Positions 1-9,618 of a DNA stretch of 64,000 nucleotides are shown one piece after another. Numbering within the stretch: the first letter of the stretch is position 1; each line of letters opens with the position of its first letter. The translations under genes were made by a program, and so were the position numbers. Location of the stretch: assembly GCA_964369755.1 (NCBI GenBank), contig CAYJFY010000006.1:1-64000 (forward strand), given 5' to 3'. Source of the DNA: CAUPWF01 sp964369755. GTDB lineage: Bacteria > Bacillota > Clostridia > Lachnospirales > Lachnospiraceae. The notes below the pieces were generated by a model that saw only the letters and a list, made by a program, of their open reading frames with translations, was not told where the DNA came from and made no database searches.

Positions 1-565
1 CAGTTCCCCAAGCTTCATTCAATGCTTCTAAACTTCCGTATCGCGCTTTTAAGAACTTCCGAAAGGCAATGCTATCGCTCTCCGAATAAAATTCATCCGT
101 CTCACAGTTTAATTCATTATCAATCTGCCACCCAATAATGGCAGGATGATTCCCGATATTCTCTCCTAACTTCTCAACAATCCGTTTGCAGAGAGTCTGA
201 TAGACTGGAGAATTATAATTATAATGTCTCCTAGCTCCGTGGCTGTAGGGAATTCCTTGAATATTACAATTCAGGACTTCTGGGTATTTCATGGTCAACC
301 ACACCGGGGGTGCTGCAGTCGGTGTGCCAAAGATTACCTTCATATCGAGTTTGGATGCCAAATCCAAAAACCGCTTAAAAAAAAAAAAATCATATTCCCC
401 TTCTTCTGGTTCCATCATCGTCCATGAAAATTCCCCAATTCGAATGGTGCAGATTCCACATTCTCTCATTCTCTCTAAATCTGATTCCCACAAAGACTCA
501 CTCCAATGCTCTGGATAATAACAAACTCCTAATTCAATCTTCTTCCATTTATATCGCTGTTCCAT
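1..565 (-). CDS. Beta-galactosidase, GH42, N-terminal part (runs off window)
   Basis: I translated this by hand from the reverse strand. The first 188 residues read as the start of a GH42 TIM barrel: LGVCYYPEHW near residue 12, a GTPTAAPPVW stretch near 80, and GWQIDNELN, in which Glu151 fits the family acid/base. GH42 enzymes release terminal galactose from oligosaccharides, usually in the cytoplasm. The ATG at 565 has GGAGG about 8 bases upstream. A run of 13 T (13 A on the plus strand, 377-389) encodes four Phe in frame, residues 60-63, so the gene is open as sequenced, although such a run is prone to slippage. It lies downstream of the binding protein gene but is separated from it by a terminator. 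The C-terminus is missing. Confidence 0.9.
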   Translation of the reverse strand, partial: MEQRYKWKKIELGVCYYPEHWSESLWESDLERMRECGICTIRIGEFSWTMMEPEEGEYDFFFFKRFLDLASKLDMKVIFGTPTAAPPVWLTMKYPEVLNCNIQGIPYSHGARRHYNYNSPVYQTLCKRIVEKLGENIGNHPAIIGWQIDNELNCETDEFYSESDSIAFRKFLKARYGSLEALNEAWGT

Positions 566-586
566 CCCACTGCCTCCAATCTATTC

Positions 587-622
587 AAAAAGGGAACTCT
601 GAATCCAGAGCTCCCCTTTTTT
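587..622 (-). terminator. Rho-independent terminator after the sugar-binding protein gene
   Basis: An inverted repeat AAAAAGGGAACTCTG / CAGAGCTCCCCTTTTT has a four-base loop, with T-runs on both strands. It lies 20 bases beyond the stop of the binding-protein gene and 20 bases before the GH42 start. It should end the ABC operon transcript. Confidence 0.8.
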
Positions 623-642
623 ATAACATTATAATTTTTTAC

Positions 643-2052
643 TTATTCTGCTGCTTCTTGAATTACTTCATTTCCACGCTCTTTGATATTAGCAATTGTT
701 GCATCGATATCCTGTGCTTCTGATAAATATTTCTCTACTTCTTCTTTAATAACAGCCTCATACTCAGCTGGGTTTGCGCCCGATACTTTTTCTGTTACAG
801 AAACTGTATCTGGGTTAAAGAATACACTCTTGATATTCTCAGCTGTCATACCTTCATCAGCGATGTCATCTTCAACGTTTGCATATAAATTATTTGCTTC
901 TACAGTAATGTCTGCGTATGGCTCTGCTGGCGAATTTTCTGCTGCGTATGCCACTAAGTCAACACAGAAATCCGTTGCCATTAATGGGTCTGCTGATGTT
1001 GCTGGCACAGCAAATGTTCCGCAAACTCCCCATGTCATCAAACCTTCTGTTCCCTCTGGAACTGGAAGTGGCGCAAATCCAACTTCCCAATCTCTTGGGT
1101 ATGTTTCTGTATCTGCTAACCAGTTGAACATCCATGTTCCGTGAGGATACATAGCGTATTGTCCAGTAAAGAATCCGTCTGGCTCAAATTTATTTGCAAT
1201 GATGTCTGCTTGCTTTGGAATAGATCCGTCTACATTTTGCATTTGATATGTAGCTTCAAGTGCATCTACAAATGCAGGATCCTCAATATTTGATAATCCC
1301 TCTGCGTTATAGAAATGTTGTCCACCACCAAGTTTCATGATTGCTTCACCATACCAGAACATTGGCCATTGTAGATGCAATGCACCATATACTTTCTCTG
1401 AACCAGATCCTGATGTCAACTCTGCTGCTAACGCACGGTACTCATCCCATGTCATAGGTGTGTCCATGCTTGGGTAGTCGATTTCAGCTTCATCAAAGAT
1501 AGCCTTGTTGTAGAATAATCCCCATGATGTATATCCACCAGGGATACCATAGATTTCTCCATAATTATATGCTGCTGCTGCATTTGAACCATAACGTGCT
1601 TCCATATCAATTCCTAATTCTGCAACATACTCATCTAGAGGCACAATTAGTCCTGAAGATGCGTTTTTATCTTGCTCGATTGGGTTGAAGTTATAGATGA
1701 TGTCGATTTGCTCTCCACCCATAACTTGGATTGGCATATTTACAGCATATTCTTGATCTTTTTCTTTGACTTCAATCTCAACACCCTTCCACTTGTCTGT
1801 TTCACCAAGCGCTGCAATTCCATCTACGATTGCTGGGTTGTTTAATTGATCGTGAACAGAGATAACAAGTTTTCCTGTATAACCTTCACCTGAAGCTTCC
1901 TCTGCTCCCTCTTCTGCTGGTGCTTCCTCTTCTGTCGCATCCTCTGCTGGCGCTGCATCCTCTGCTGGTGCTGCACAACCGATTGTTAGACCAGCTGTCA
2001 TAGCCACTACTGAAACTACTGCAAGTAATTTCTTCACTTTCTTGTTAAACAT
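643..2052 (-). CDS. Sugar ABC transporter substrate-binding lipoprotein
   Basis: 469 residues. The signal peptide ends in a lipobox (TIGC, Cys26), followed by an Ala/Glu-rich acidic linker (about 28-55) and a family 1 extracellular solute-binding domain. It captures an oligosaccharide outside the membrane and delivers it to the two permeases encoded just upstream (2095-3843). The start at 2052 has a clear AGGAGG upstream. It is the last gene of the operon and is followed by a terminator. The substrate cannot be read from sequence; the neighbouring GH42 suggests a galactoside, which is inference only. Confidence 0.93.
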   Translation of the reverse strand: MFNKKVKKLLAVVSVVAMTAGLTIGCAAPAEDAAPAEDATEEEAPAEEGAEEASGEGYTGKLVISVHDQLNNPAIVDGIAALGETDKWKGVEIEVKEKDQEYAVNMPIQVMGGEQIDIIYNFNPIEQDKNASSGLIVPLDEYVAELGIDMEARYGSNAAAAYNYGEIYGIPGGYTSWGLFYNKAIFDEAEIDYPSMDTPMTWDEYRALAAELTSGSGSEKVYGALHLQWPMFWYGEAIMKLGGGQHFYNAEGLSNIEDPAFVDALEATYQMQNVDGSIPKQADIIANKFEPDGFFTGQYAMYPHGTWMFNWLADTETYPRDWEVGFAPLPVPEGTEGLMTWGVCGTFAVPATSADPLMATDFCVDLVAYAAENSPAEPYADITVEANNLYANVEDDIADEGMTAENIKSVFFNPDTVSVTEKVSGANPAEYEAVIKEEVEKYLSEAQDIDATIANIKERGNEVIQEAAE

Positions 2053-2094
2053 TTTTCATTTCCTCCTTTTTTTGGATTTTCTCTTTTATATTTA

Positions 2095-2937
2095 CTATCC
2101 CTTAATACCCGACGAAGCAACTCCTTCGATGAAGTATTTTTGAGAGATTAAATATACAACAATAATCGGTATTAATGCCATTGTGGCACCTGCCATCTGT
2201 AATGCATAGTTCGCATTATATTGTGCTTGGAATGATGCGATCCCCACACTCAACACCTGCTTAGTTAAGTCATTTATGTAAATCATCGGTCCCGTATAGT
2301 CATTCCATCCCCATGTGAATGTTAGAATTCCTAGAGCGATAAATGAAGATTTTACTAATGGCAAACAAATTCTATAATACATCTTGATAATACTACAACC
2401 ATCAATTTTCGCTGCTTCCATTAATTCATCTGGAACTGCCATAAATGCCTGTCTCATAAAGAAGATTGAGAATCCTACGAAGAACATCCATGGTAAGATC
2501 GCCGCCCAAAATGTATTAATCAACCCTACTTGTCTATAGAACAAAAACTGTGGAATCAAACGAATCTCTGCTGGAATCATCATCGCTGAGATATATAATA
2601 AGAAAACCACCTTTTTCCCTACAAAGTTCAACTTCGCAAATGCAAAGCCAGCCATCGATGCAAACATCAATCCGAATACTACGATAAATGCTGTGTTTCT
2701 AGCTGTATTAAAATACCAACTCCAATATGGAAACTCTGCGAATATCTTGGTGAAATTATTCAGAGTTGGACTCAATGGAATCCATTGAATTGGGAATGCA
2801 AACACATCTCCCTCTACCTTGAACGATGTCGATACCATCCATACTACCGGCATTAACATCACGATACCTATAATTGCCAAAATAATGGTTTTAATAATTT
2901 TACCAACTAGGATTCTTCTTGTATTACTCATTTTCAT
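2095..2937 (-). CDS. Sugar ABC transporter permease, MalG type
   Basis: 280 residues with about six hydrophobic segments. The cytoplasmic EAA motif (EAAKIDG, residues 174-180) contacts the ATPase, and the ending VASSGIKG is typical of MalG-type CUT1 permeases. It pairs with the MalF-type permease 18 bases upstream. No ATP-binding subunit is encoded nearby, which is usual for CUT1 systems in Clostridia that share one MsmX-type ATPase. Confidence 0.94.
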   Translation of the reverse strand: MKMSNTRRILVGKIIKTIILAIIGIVMLMPVVWMVSTSFKVEGDVFAFPIQWIPLSPTLNNFTKIFAEFPYWSWYFNTARNTAFIVVFGLMFASMAGFAFAKLNFVGKKVVFLLYISAMMIPAEIRLIPQFLFYRQVGLINTFWAAILPWMFFVGFSIFFMRQAFMAVPDELMEAAKIDGCSIIKMYYRICLPLVKSSFIALGILTFTWGWNDYTGPMIYINDLTKQVLSVGIASFQAQYNANYALQMAGATMALIPIIVVYLISQKYFIEGVASSGIKG

Positions 2938-2955
2938 GTCTATTCCTCCTCCTAA

Positions 2956-3843
2956 TTAGTAGTTAACCCATTTCTTCTGTCCAATCCATTGAAACAATGT
3001 GATAAACAAAATGATACAGAAGAAAATCACACCTGTTGCTGCTGCATATCCCATCTTGTAATTTACAAAGGCTTCATTATAAATCATATATACCAATGTG
3101 TACGAAGATGTACCTGGTCCACCACCTGTCATAACCTTCGTCTCTGCGAAGATTGAGAACGATGCAATACCCATTGTAATCGCCAAGAAGAATGTCGTTG
3201 GACTAATGAGCGGGAATGTGATAAATCTAAACTTCTGTAATGCCGAGGCTCCGTCAATCGATGCTGCCTCATAATATGATTTCGAAACTCCTTGTAACCC
3301 TGCCAGGAAGATAATCATACAATATCCTAACATTCTCCACACCCAGAAAATTCCGATTGTTGGTGTAGACCATTCTATACTTGTAAGCCACCCTGGTGGA
3401 TCAGAAATTCCAATCGATCTGAGCAATCCATTGACTGGGCCTAGTTCTTCATTGAATAAAGCTGCAAATACGATTGCTGCTGCAGTAATTGTTGTGATAT
3501 ATGGCAAGAAATATACGGTTCTCATCACACCTCTACCAAATATCTGCGTGTTAAGTATACACGCGAGAACCAGCGCTGAAATTAATAGGATTGGTACCCC
3601 AATTAACAAAATTTTCAAGTTGTTCGCAAGACCATCTCGAAAATAAAGATCTTGGAATACATTCAGATAATTCTGAATGCCTACAAACTTTGAACCGTCT
3701 ATCCCCTTCATCATACTCCAATCCCAGAAACTTAGGAATGTAGAATAAATAAGCGGGTAAACCATAAATGCCAAAAATCCAAGTAGTGTCGGTAAAATAA
3801 ACAAATACGCCACTAGATTTTCGATAATGTGTTTTTTCTTCAT
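2956..3843 (-). CDS. Sugar ABC transporter permease, MalF type
   Basis: 295 residues and six predicted membrane segments, with the EAA loop EAASIDG at 192-198. It is the first gene of the transport operon; AAGGAGG lies 7 bases before the ATG at 3843. A 173-base gap separates it from the response regulator gene upstream and contains a possible promoter, so the transporter may be a transcription unit controlled by the adjacent YesN regulator. Confidence 0.94.
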   Translation of the reverse strand: MKKKHIIENLVAYLFILPTLLGFLAFMVYPLIYSTFLSFWDWSMMKGIDGSKFVGIQNYLNVFQDLYFRDGLANNLKILLIGVPILLISALVLACILNTQIFGRGVMRTVYFLPYITTITAAAIVFAALFNEELGPVNGLLRSIGISDPPGWLTSIEWSTPTIGIFWVWRMLGYCMIIFLAGLQGVSKSYYEAASIDGASALQKFRFITFPLISPTTFFLAITMGIASFSIFAETKVMTGGGPGTSSYTLVYMIYNEAFVNYKMGYAAATGVIFFCIILFITLFQWIGQKKWVNY

Positions 3844-3968
3844 AATCTTCCTCCTTCATTTAGCTGTAGCTACCTTAGCTAAGTATGTAGGTTCGCTACA
3901 CATGTAGGATACCATTATGATGTATTTTTAGATATGTGTTATTTTTAGATTTCTTGATATTTTTTTGG

Positions 3969-3997
3969 ATGTTATTTCACACTTTTTTCATATGCAA
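3969..3997 (-). promoter_or_regulatory. Possible promoter of the permease/binding-protein operon
   Basis: Reading the minus strand, TTGCAT (3997-3992) is followed after 17 bases by TAACAT (3974-3969). Spacing is ideal but the -10 match is only moderate. The stretch 3844-3960 below it contains several GTAGCTA-like short repeats that could be regulator sites. Confidence 0.4.
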
Positions 3998-4016
3998 GCC
4001 ATAATTTGTTCATATT

Positions 4017-5525
4017 TTACTTGAGATATTGCTTAGGCGTAGATCCTACACACGATTTAAAGATACGGGTAAAATGCTCTACGTTGCGATAACCCACGGC
4101 TTGGCTCACCTCATATACCTTGAGATTTGTTGTTTCCATCAATCTCTTGGCATGATTGATTCGTACATTTTTTAGGTACTCACTAAACGAAGTTCCGAAT
4201 TCTTTCTTGAACTTTGTGCTAAAATAGCTCTCGTTCAATCCTGCCACACTTGCCACTTCTGCCAAGCATATTCCCTCATCTGCATAATTGTCCGTGATGT
4301 ATCTTCGAACCAATTCCATGGTTGCCTCTACCTTATTATCTGTCTTCTGACTCACATACTCAAACAAAAATCGATTGAAATTATACATCCAGATTACGTA
4401 GTCATTCTCATTGATTAGACGTTCTAGTTTCTCCGAGTACGAAACACTTTCTCCAAAGACATTGGCAAAGGAATCCCCACTATGCTTTAGCATAATTCCT
4501 TCTAGATATATCATGTACAAACAATATTTATGCAACTTCTCTTTGCTATATTCAGCCATAGAGGCAAATAAAATTTCCTCTTCTTTTAGAAGCTTCTCAT
4601 TGTCCCTCAATCGAAATGCATCTAACAATTGTGCATATCTCTCCTGTTCTCGTTCCAATTCTTGAAAATCTAGCACATCATTGTCTACCTTTGCGAAGAT
4701 TTTGCCTTCCCCATATACAAATCTCTGGTCCAATAGTCTCGTACACTCGCTCAGTGCCAACTGCATATCTTCCACATTTGTATAAACGGAGGATAAACTC
4801 ATTGTCACCTTGAGGTTCATATAATCGTTTAGAACCGATGCAACTTGCTTGCCTACACGGGTCACATTTCGCTCCTCAAGTCCTACTTTATGATATCGCA
4901 ACAATAACAGAGATTCCGTTTTCTCTGAATACTCACAATGTTCATACATACTTGGAATCTGCAAGATAATTTCTTTCATTGGGTCTACCAAATCATTTTG
5001 AACATCCTTAAATACCCCTCTTCGTTTCTGCTCCTCTGATAAATCGATTGAGATCAGGGCATACTCCTGTCCATCCTCTTTCATAGGACTAATCCCATCT
5101 AGAAAATCAGACAACACACTTCTCGTATTCACCTGCTCCGTGTCTTCACATAAGGCATCCAATTTTTGCCTCATACGTTGCAGCAATTCCGTGATGTAAG
5201 CTTCTTCTAGATTCGTTTTCAATATATAATCATCTACGCCTAACTTGAAAGCTTCTCTGACCAATTCATATTCATCAAAAGAACTCAGTGCTAGTATCAC
5301 TGCATTCTTGTGGTTAATCTCTCGCACAAATTCCAATCCATCCATAATCGGCATTTTCATATCCGTGATAACCAGATGAATGTTTTGTGATGAAAAGAGT
5401 TCTAATGCTTGTTTTCCATTCCTTGCCTCGGCCACAATCTTCATATCAAACCGATTCCAATCAACCACATCTTTTAACGCAGCGCGAACTGCTACATCAT
5501 CGTCCACAATCATTACAGAATACAT
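4017..5525 (-). CDS. YesN-type response regulator with AraC DNA-binding domain
   Basis: 502 residues. The N-terminal receiver domain has acidic residues at 8-10, phospho-acceptor Asp55 in VITDMKMP and a conserved Lys near 105. A long middle region follows, then two AraC helix-turn-helix motifs in the last 100 residues (VASVAGLNESYFS and VSQAVGYRNVEHF). It overlaps the sensor kinase gene by 13 bases, implying translational coupling. The likely target is the transporter operon directly downstream. Confidence 0.94.
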   Translation of the reverse strand: MYSVMIVDDDVAVRAALKDVVDWNRFDMKIVAEARNGKQALELFSSQNIHLVITDMKMPIMDGLEFVREINHKNAVILALSSFDEYELVREAFKLGVDDYILKTNLEEAYITELLQRMRQKLDALCEDTEQVNTRSVLSDFLDGISPMKEDGQEYALISIDLSEEQKRRGVFKDVQNDLVDPMKEIILQIPSMYEHCEYSEKTESLLLLRYHKVGLEERNVTRVGKQVASVLNDYMNLKVTMSLSSVYTNVEDMQLALSECTRLLDQRFVYGEGKIFAKVDNDVLDFQELEREQERYAQLLDAFRLRDNEKLLKEEEILFASMAEYSKEKLHKYCLYMIYLEGIMLKHSGDSFANVFGESVSYSEKLERLINENDYVIWMYNFNRFLFEYVSQKTDNKVEATMELVRRYITDNYADEGICLAEVASVAGLNESYFSTKFKKEFGTSFSEYLKNVRINHAKRLMETTNLKVYEVSQAVGYRNVEHFTRIFKSCVGSTPKQYLK

Positions 5526-7258
5526 GGTTCTTCCTCCCCTACTGGTATATAGATCAAAAACTTTGTTCCCTCTCCTAATTGACTCTCAATCTTAAAGAAT
5601 GAATACTCCCCATAGTACAAGTGTAATCTTTTGATTACATTTGTCACACCGATTCTCCCAGGTTTTGTCTCATATCCATTTTTTATTTTCTCCAACATCT
5701 CTTCTGACATCCCACACCCATTATCTTCTACGACTAATCTAAGGCTAGCATCCTGTCTCATAATTTCAATTCGAACCACACCCTCCTCTGCGGACTCTTG
5801 CAACCCATGAAAGACTGCATTTTCAACGAGCGGCTGCAAGATAAGCTTCGGTATCTTCATGTTTTTACAAGTCTCTTCCAAAAATATCTCAAGATCAAAA
5901 CTCTCTGCATATCGAATCTTCATAATGTGAATATACGACTCTAGTATCCTAATCTCCTCATCAAGCGTATGCATGCTGTGATGATCTCGAAATGTACAAT
6001 CCATAATCTGCATCAAATTGTCCGTCATCTTTCGAATTCCTTCGTGCTTCGACACTTGTGCCATAAACTTAATCGTATTCAATGTATTCGAAAGAAAATG
6101 TGGATTGATCTGTAATTGTAATACTTTCATCTCTTCCCGATGCTTTTCTTGCTCTTGCACTCGGTTCTCCTCCACCAATTTCTGTATACGGTCAATCATT
6201 TCATTGTATTTTTCTTGAATATTTTGTATCTCCGCAGGTGCATTTTCATCCACATAAATATTCGTAGTCTCTAGATTCAATCTTTGCATTTCCTTTGATA
6301 GGTCGGAAACGGGCATTGCGATTGCATTGAAAAATCCACGGCCAAACAGATAAAATATAGAGAATATAATAATTCCACCTACTAGAATCCCCATAAAATA
6401 ATAGAAATACTCTACCGCAATACTCGGGGTATCTAGCACCAATACAAAATCCATTCCCAAGCGCTCTATCTTGCTCTCGGAATAGAGCACACTCTCTCCC
6501 TCATCCAACAAGATTAATTTATTCTCACCATCTATATATTTTTCCTCACTCGAAAAAACAACAGTTCCTGTTTCATCCACCAAATATGCAATATAATCCG
6601 TTCCACTTAAATTCTCAAGATCTTTTAGAGAAATGCATTGTTGAAACATCACTCCGATATCTAGATTGTCGTCCACATCATAATTATCTAAGCTAATTGC
6701 ATAAATCAATTCTGCACGATCTGCATCTGTTAAACTAGGAATATAGTTTCCAGCCTCTTCTATGTCTACAACCACACTATTCGGTGTTGCCTTCGCTTCT
6801 TGATACCACCCCTTCGCGCGAATCTCTTCAATACTGAACCTCATATATGTCTTATATCCATATTCTTCGTCACTGTCAAAATAAAAATGGGCTCCATCAA
6901 TATATTGGTCCGGAGAATTCAAAAAACTAAAACTCTCATCCAACTCTGTATAGTACTCATATTCATTCAAGGATCCCCGCTCTGGATACTGCGCCAAAAG
7001 ATCCATAACCTTATTATCATTCAAAAGCAAGAACTGACTAAATTTCATCGCTCCCGATTGAATTTCCTGCTCCAAAGGAATCGTCAAGTTTTCCAACATA
7101 ACTTCTAGATTCTCTTTTTGCTCTTCTTGGTTTTGTACAAATAAAAGCGCTGTCGCAATTCCCATTAATAAAAAAATAGGCACTATAATATACAGAAGAA
7201 ACCTTCTCCAAAATATGTGTTGTATATTTCTCTTCTTTTTAGCTTGAATCTCTTTCAT
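5513..7258 (-). CDS. YesM-type membrane sensor histidine kinase
   Basis: 581 residues. TM1 is near 14-34, an extracellular sensing region spans about 35-285, and TM2 is near 287-308. HAMP follows, then a histidine kinase domain with phospho-acceptor His in QINPHFLSNTLN and ATPase boxes ENAVFHGL and VEDNGCGM. It senses an extracellular sugar-related signal and phosphorylates the coupled YesN protein. The ATG at 7258 has a weak ribosome binding site that sits inside the end of an AraC remnant read in another frame; the two overlap by 20 bases. Confidence 0.93.
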   Translation of the reverse strand: MKEIQAKKKRNIQHIFWRRFLLYIIVPIFLLMGIATALLFVQNQEEQKENLEVMLENLTIPLEQEIQSGAMKFSQFLLLNDNKVMDLLAQYPERGSLNEYEYYTELDESFSFLNSPDQYIDGAHFYFDSDEEYGYKTYMRFSIEEIRAKGWYQEAKATPNSVVVDIEEAGNYIPSLTDADRAELIYAISLDNYDVDDNLDIGVMFQQCISLKDLENLSGTDYIAYLVDETGTVVFSSEEKYIDGENKLILLDEGESVLYSESKIERLGMDFVLVLDTPSIAVEYFYYFMGILVGGIIIFSIFYLFGRGFFNAIAMPVSDLSKEMQRLNLETTNIYVDENAPAEIQNIQEKYNEMIDRIQKLVEENRVQEQEKHREEMKVLQLQINPHFLSNTLNTIKFMAQVSKHEGIRKMTDNLMQIMDCTFRDHHSMHTLDEEIRILESYIHIMKIRYAESFDLEIFLEETCKNMKIPKLILQPLVENAVFHGLQESAEEGVVRIEIMRQDASLRLVVEDNGCGMSEEMLEKIKNGYETKPGRIGVTNVIKRLHLYYGEYSFFKIESQLGEGTKFLIYIPVGEEEPCIL

Positions 7259-7487
7259 CTTCTACCATCTTCTTCCTATACTCTGTCGGCGATATTTTAT
7301 ATTTTTTCTTAAACTTCTTTGTAAAATATCCCACACTATGAAACCCAACGTGATAGCTGATATCTGTAATCATTTTCTCCTCATTATACAACAACTGTTC
7401 TGCATATTCTAGTCGTTGATTTGTGAGAAACTCCATCGGGGTCATGGAGGTTAGTTCCTTGAACAATCTTATATTACTTTTTCTTCT
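7239..7487 (-). pseudogene. AraC-family regulator remnant (C-terminal DNA-binding part)
   Basis: About 82 codons are open after an in-frame TAG at 7488-7490. The reading matches only the end of an AraC activator: RLFKELTSMTPMEFL, then the second helix-turn-helix ISYHVGFHSVGYFTKKFKKK. There is no ligand-binding domain, no first helix-turn-helix and no good start codon; the only possible start is a TTG at 7466 without a ribosome binding site. It overlaps the YesM gene by 20 bases and diverges from a broken GH31 gene, so it was probably that gene's regulator. Confidence 0.8.
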
Positions 7488-7629
7488 CTAAGAAATTTCA
7501 TTTTCCAAACAACCCCTTTCTCACAATTAGCAATATTGTACCACAAAACAGCAATAATCGAAATGAAAAATCACTCCAATTATCTTATGCTAATCTCAAA
7601 GAATAAACGATAATCAAAAAGGAGGCACT

Positions 7630-9102
7630 ATGTTACTAGAAAAAAACAACAAACTATATTATCAATACGACGGCGAAACTGTAGAGATTCAAGCTTGGGG
7701 CAAGGACAGTTTCCGCGTCCGTGCCAGCATGAAACCTAAAATCCCAGAAAAAGACTGGGCTCTACTCCCTCAAGAGTCTTTTCCCTGCAAGATTCATATC
7801 ACAGAAGAGCTAGGAATCATCACAAATGGAAGAACTCGCCCAACGCAATTCACAAGCATCCGTTCCATTTATGGTATCTACATTGGGCTATGGATTATTA
7901 TGGAATAACCCTGCCGTTGGCTTCACGAAGGCGAGTGGAGTTTTGACGAACGTTACTGGCCAGATGCGGAAGCAATGTGCAGAGAATTAGAGGACATGGG
8001 CATCAAACTCATGGTATCCGTATGGCCAACAGTAGAACATGCCAGTGAAAATTATAAAGAAATGCTAGAAAAAGGCTACTTAATGAAGGTAGAACGCGGT
8101 GTCCGCTATACCATGGTATTTCGAAATGCAACCATACATTACGACCCTACTAGAGCCGAAGCCAGAGAATATCTCTGGAGCAAAATCAAGAAAAACTATT
8201 ACGACAGAGGAATTCACTGCTTCTGGTTAGATGAGGCCGAGCCTGATCTGACTGCCTATGACTTCGATAACTATCGTTATTCCACAGGCTCTGCACTACA
8301 AGTCGGCAATACCTTTTGCATCGATTATGCCAAAACTTTCTATGATGGGATGACTGCATGTGGCGAAGATAAGGTATTGAGTCTCATCCGTTGTGCCTGG
8401 GCTGGTGCTCAGCGCTATGGTTCCCTCCTTTGGTCTAGAGACATCGACTCCACCTTCGAAAGTCTCAGAAGGCAAGTTGCAGCCGGGTTGAATGCGGGTA
8501 TGGCTGGCATACCTTGGTGGACAAGTGACATCGGTGGATTCAGTCATGCAGATGTGACAACCGAAACATGGCATCAACTCTTCCCACGTTGGTTTGCTTG
8601 GGCAACCTTCTGCCCTGTCATGCGACTTCATGGAGTTCGTATGCCCGAAGAGCAACCGATTCGTGACAAAGATGGCATTCACTTCGAAGGAACAGGCAGT
8701 CCAAACGAAGTCTGGAGCTTTGGCGATGACAACTACGAAACATGCAAAAAATTCATCCAAATTCGCAATAACCTAAAGGACTATATTCTCGAACACATGA
8801 AGATTGCCCATGAGACAGGTGACCCTATGATGCGCCCGCTCTTCTACGATTTCCCTGAAGATAAGTTGTGCTATATGGATGAAAATGAGACAGAGTTTAT
8901 GTTTGGACCAGATATCTTGGTGGCTCCAATTCTCTATGAGAATTGCTTTGAGCGCACTGTTTACCTTCCAAAGGGGAGTAATTGGACAAATGTATGGACG
9001 AAAGAGACATTTGAAGGTGGGCAAACGATTTCAGTTCAATCACCACTAGATAGTATTCCAATATTCTCACGAAATAGTTTGCAATTAGAGCTATTTTGCT
9101 AG
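7630..9102 (+). pseudogene. GH31 alpha-glycosidase (alpha-xylosidase type), internally deleted
   Basis: Three pieces of one GH31 enzyme appear in order. 7630 to about 7830 is the N-terminal beta domain. About 7832-7917 is in another frame (ELAQRNSQASVPFMV, then NNPAVG). 7921-9102 returns to the first frame (LHEGEWSFDERYW onward). The last piece keeps the nucleophile Asp in WLDEAEPDL and acid/base Asp in WSRDID. By comparison with the family, roughly 100 residues are missing at each of the two junctions, including part of the barrel. The C-terminus also stops early at the promoter of the next cassette. AAAGGAGG still precedes the ATG. Two polypeptides of 92 and 375 residues could be made but should not be active. 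Confidence 0.9.
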
Positions 9103-9108
9103 TATAAT
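9079..9108 (+). promoter_or_regulatory. Promoter of the DUF3990 cassette
   Basis: TTGCAA (9079-9084) is followed after 18 bases by a perfect TATAAT (9103-9108), about 28 bases before the DUF3990 start. The -35 box lies within the last codons of the truncated GH31 gene, suggesting the cassette arrived with its promoter. Confidence 0.65.
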
Positions 9109-9135
9109 AATTAGAAGGAAAGGAGTGGTATTAAT

Positions 9136-9618
9136 ATGAAGTTATATCATGGTAGCAATATAGAAGTAATAGACCCCCAAATATTACCGAAGTCACGAGC
9201 ACTTGATTTTGGTGCCGGATTTTATATGACTTCGTCGAGAGATCAGGCCATTCGTTGGGCTCATATTGTAGAAAAAAGAAATGGAAATAAGGGAAACGCT
9301 ATATTAAATGAATACTCCTTTGACAGCAATATTCAAGACTCTTTGAAAATTCTCACCTTCGAATCGGCAAATAGCAGATGGCTAGATTTCGTCGTGGCAA
9401 ATAGGAAGGATACACATTTGAAAAATGTGTATGATATAGTCATCGGCCCAGTTGCAAATGATACAACTTTAACTGTTATTAATGATTATATGGATGGACG
9501 ATATAGCAAAAGAGATGCTATAAGATTTTTAAAACCCCAGAAACTAACAGATCAATATGCTTTCTTAACAGTTAGGGCTTTAAAACAGTTAAAGTTTGAG
9601 GGGAGTGAGTGTGTATGA
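9136..9618 (+). CDS. DUF3990 protein, ADP-ribosyltransferase-like fold
   Basis: 160 residues, recognised as DUF3990. The N-terminus LYHGSN gives His5, GAGFYMTSSRDQA gives Tyr30, and the C-terminus TDQYAFLTVRALKQL gives Gln140. This H-Y-Q arrangement resembles the H-Y-E triad of ADP-ribosyltransferases. The enzymatic activity is inferred from these motifs, not shown. It is the first gene of a compact three-gene cassette with its own promoter; AAGGAAAGGAG precedes the ATG. The next gene overlaps it by four bases (ATGA). The cassette could be a toxin with two small partner proteins. Confidence 0.8.
   Translation: MKLYHGSNIEVIDPQILPKSRALDFGAGFYMTSSRDQAIRWAHIVEKRNGNKGNAILNEYSFDSNIQDSLKILTFESANSRWLDFVVANRKDTHLKNVYDIVIGPVANDTTLTVINDYMDGRYSKRDAIRFLKPQKLTDQYAFLTVRALKQLKFEGSECV

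Noticed and set aside
8296..8760. 154-codon minus-strand ORF inside the GH31 remnant
   Set aside because: Antisense to conserved GH31 sequence with no start site or recognisable domain.
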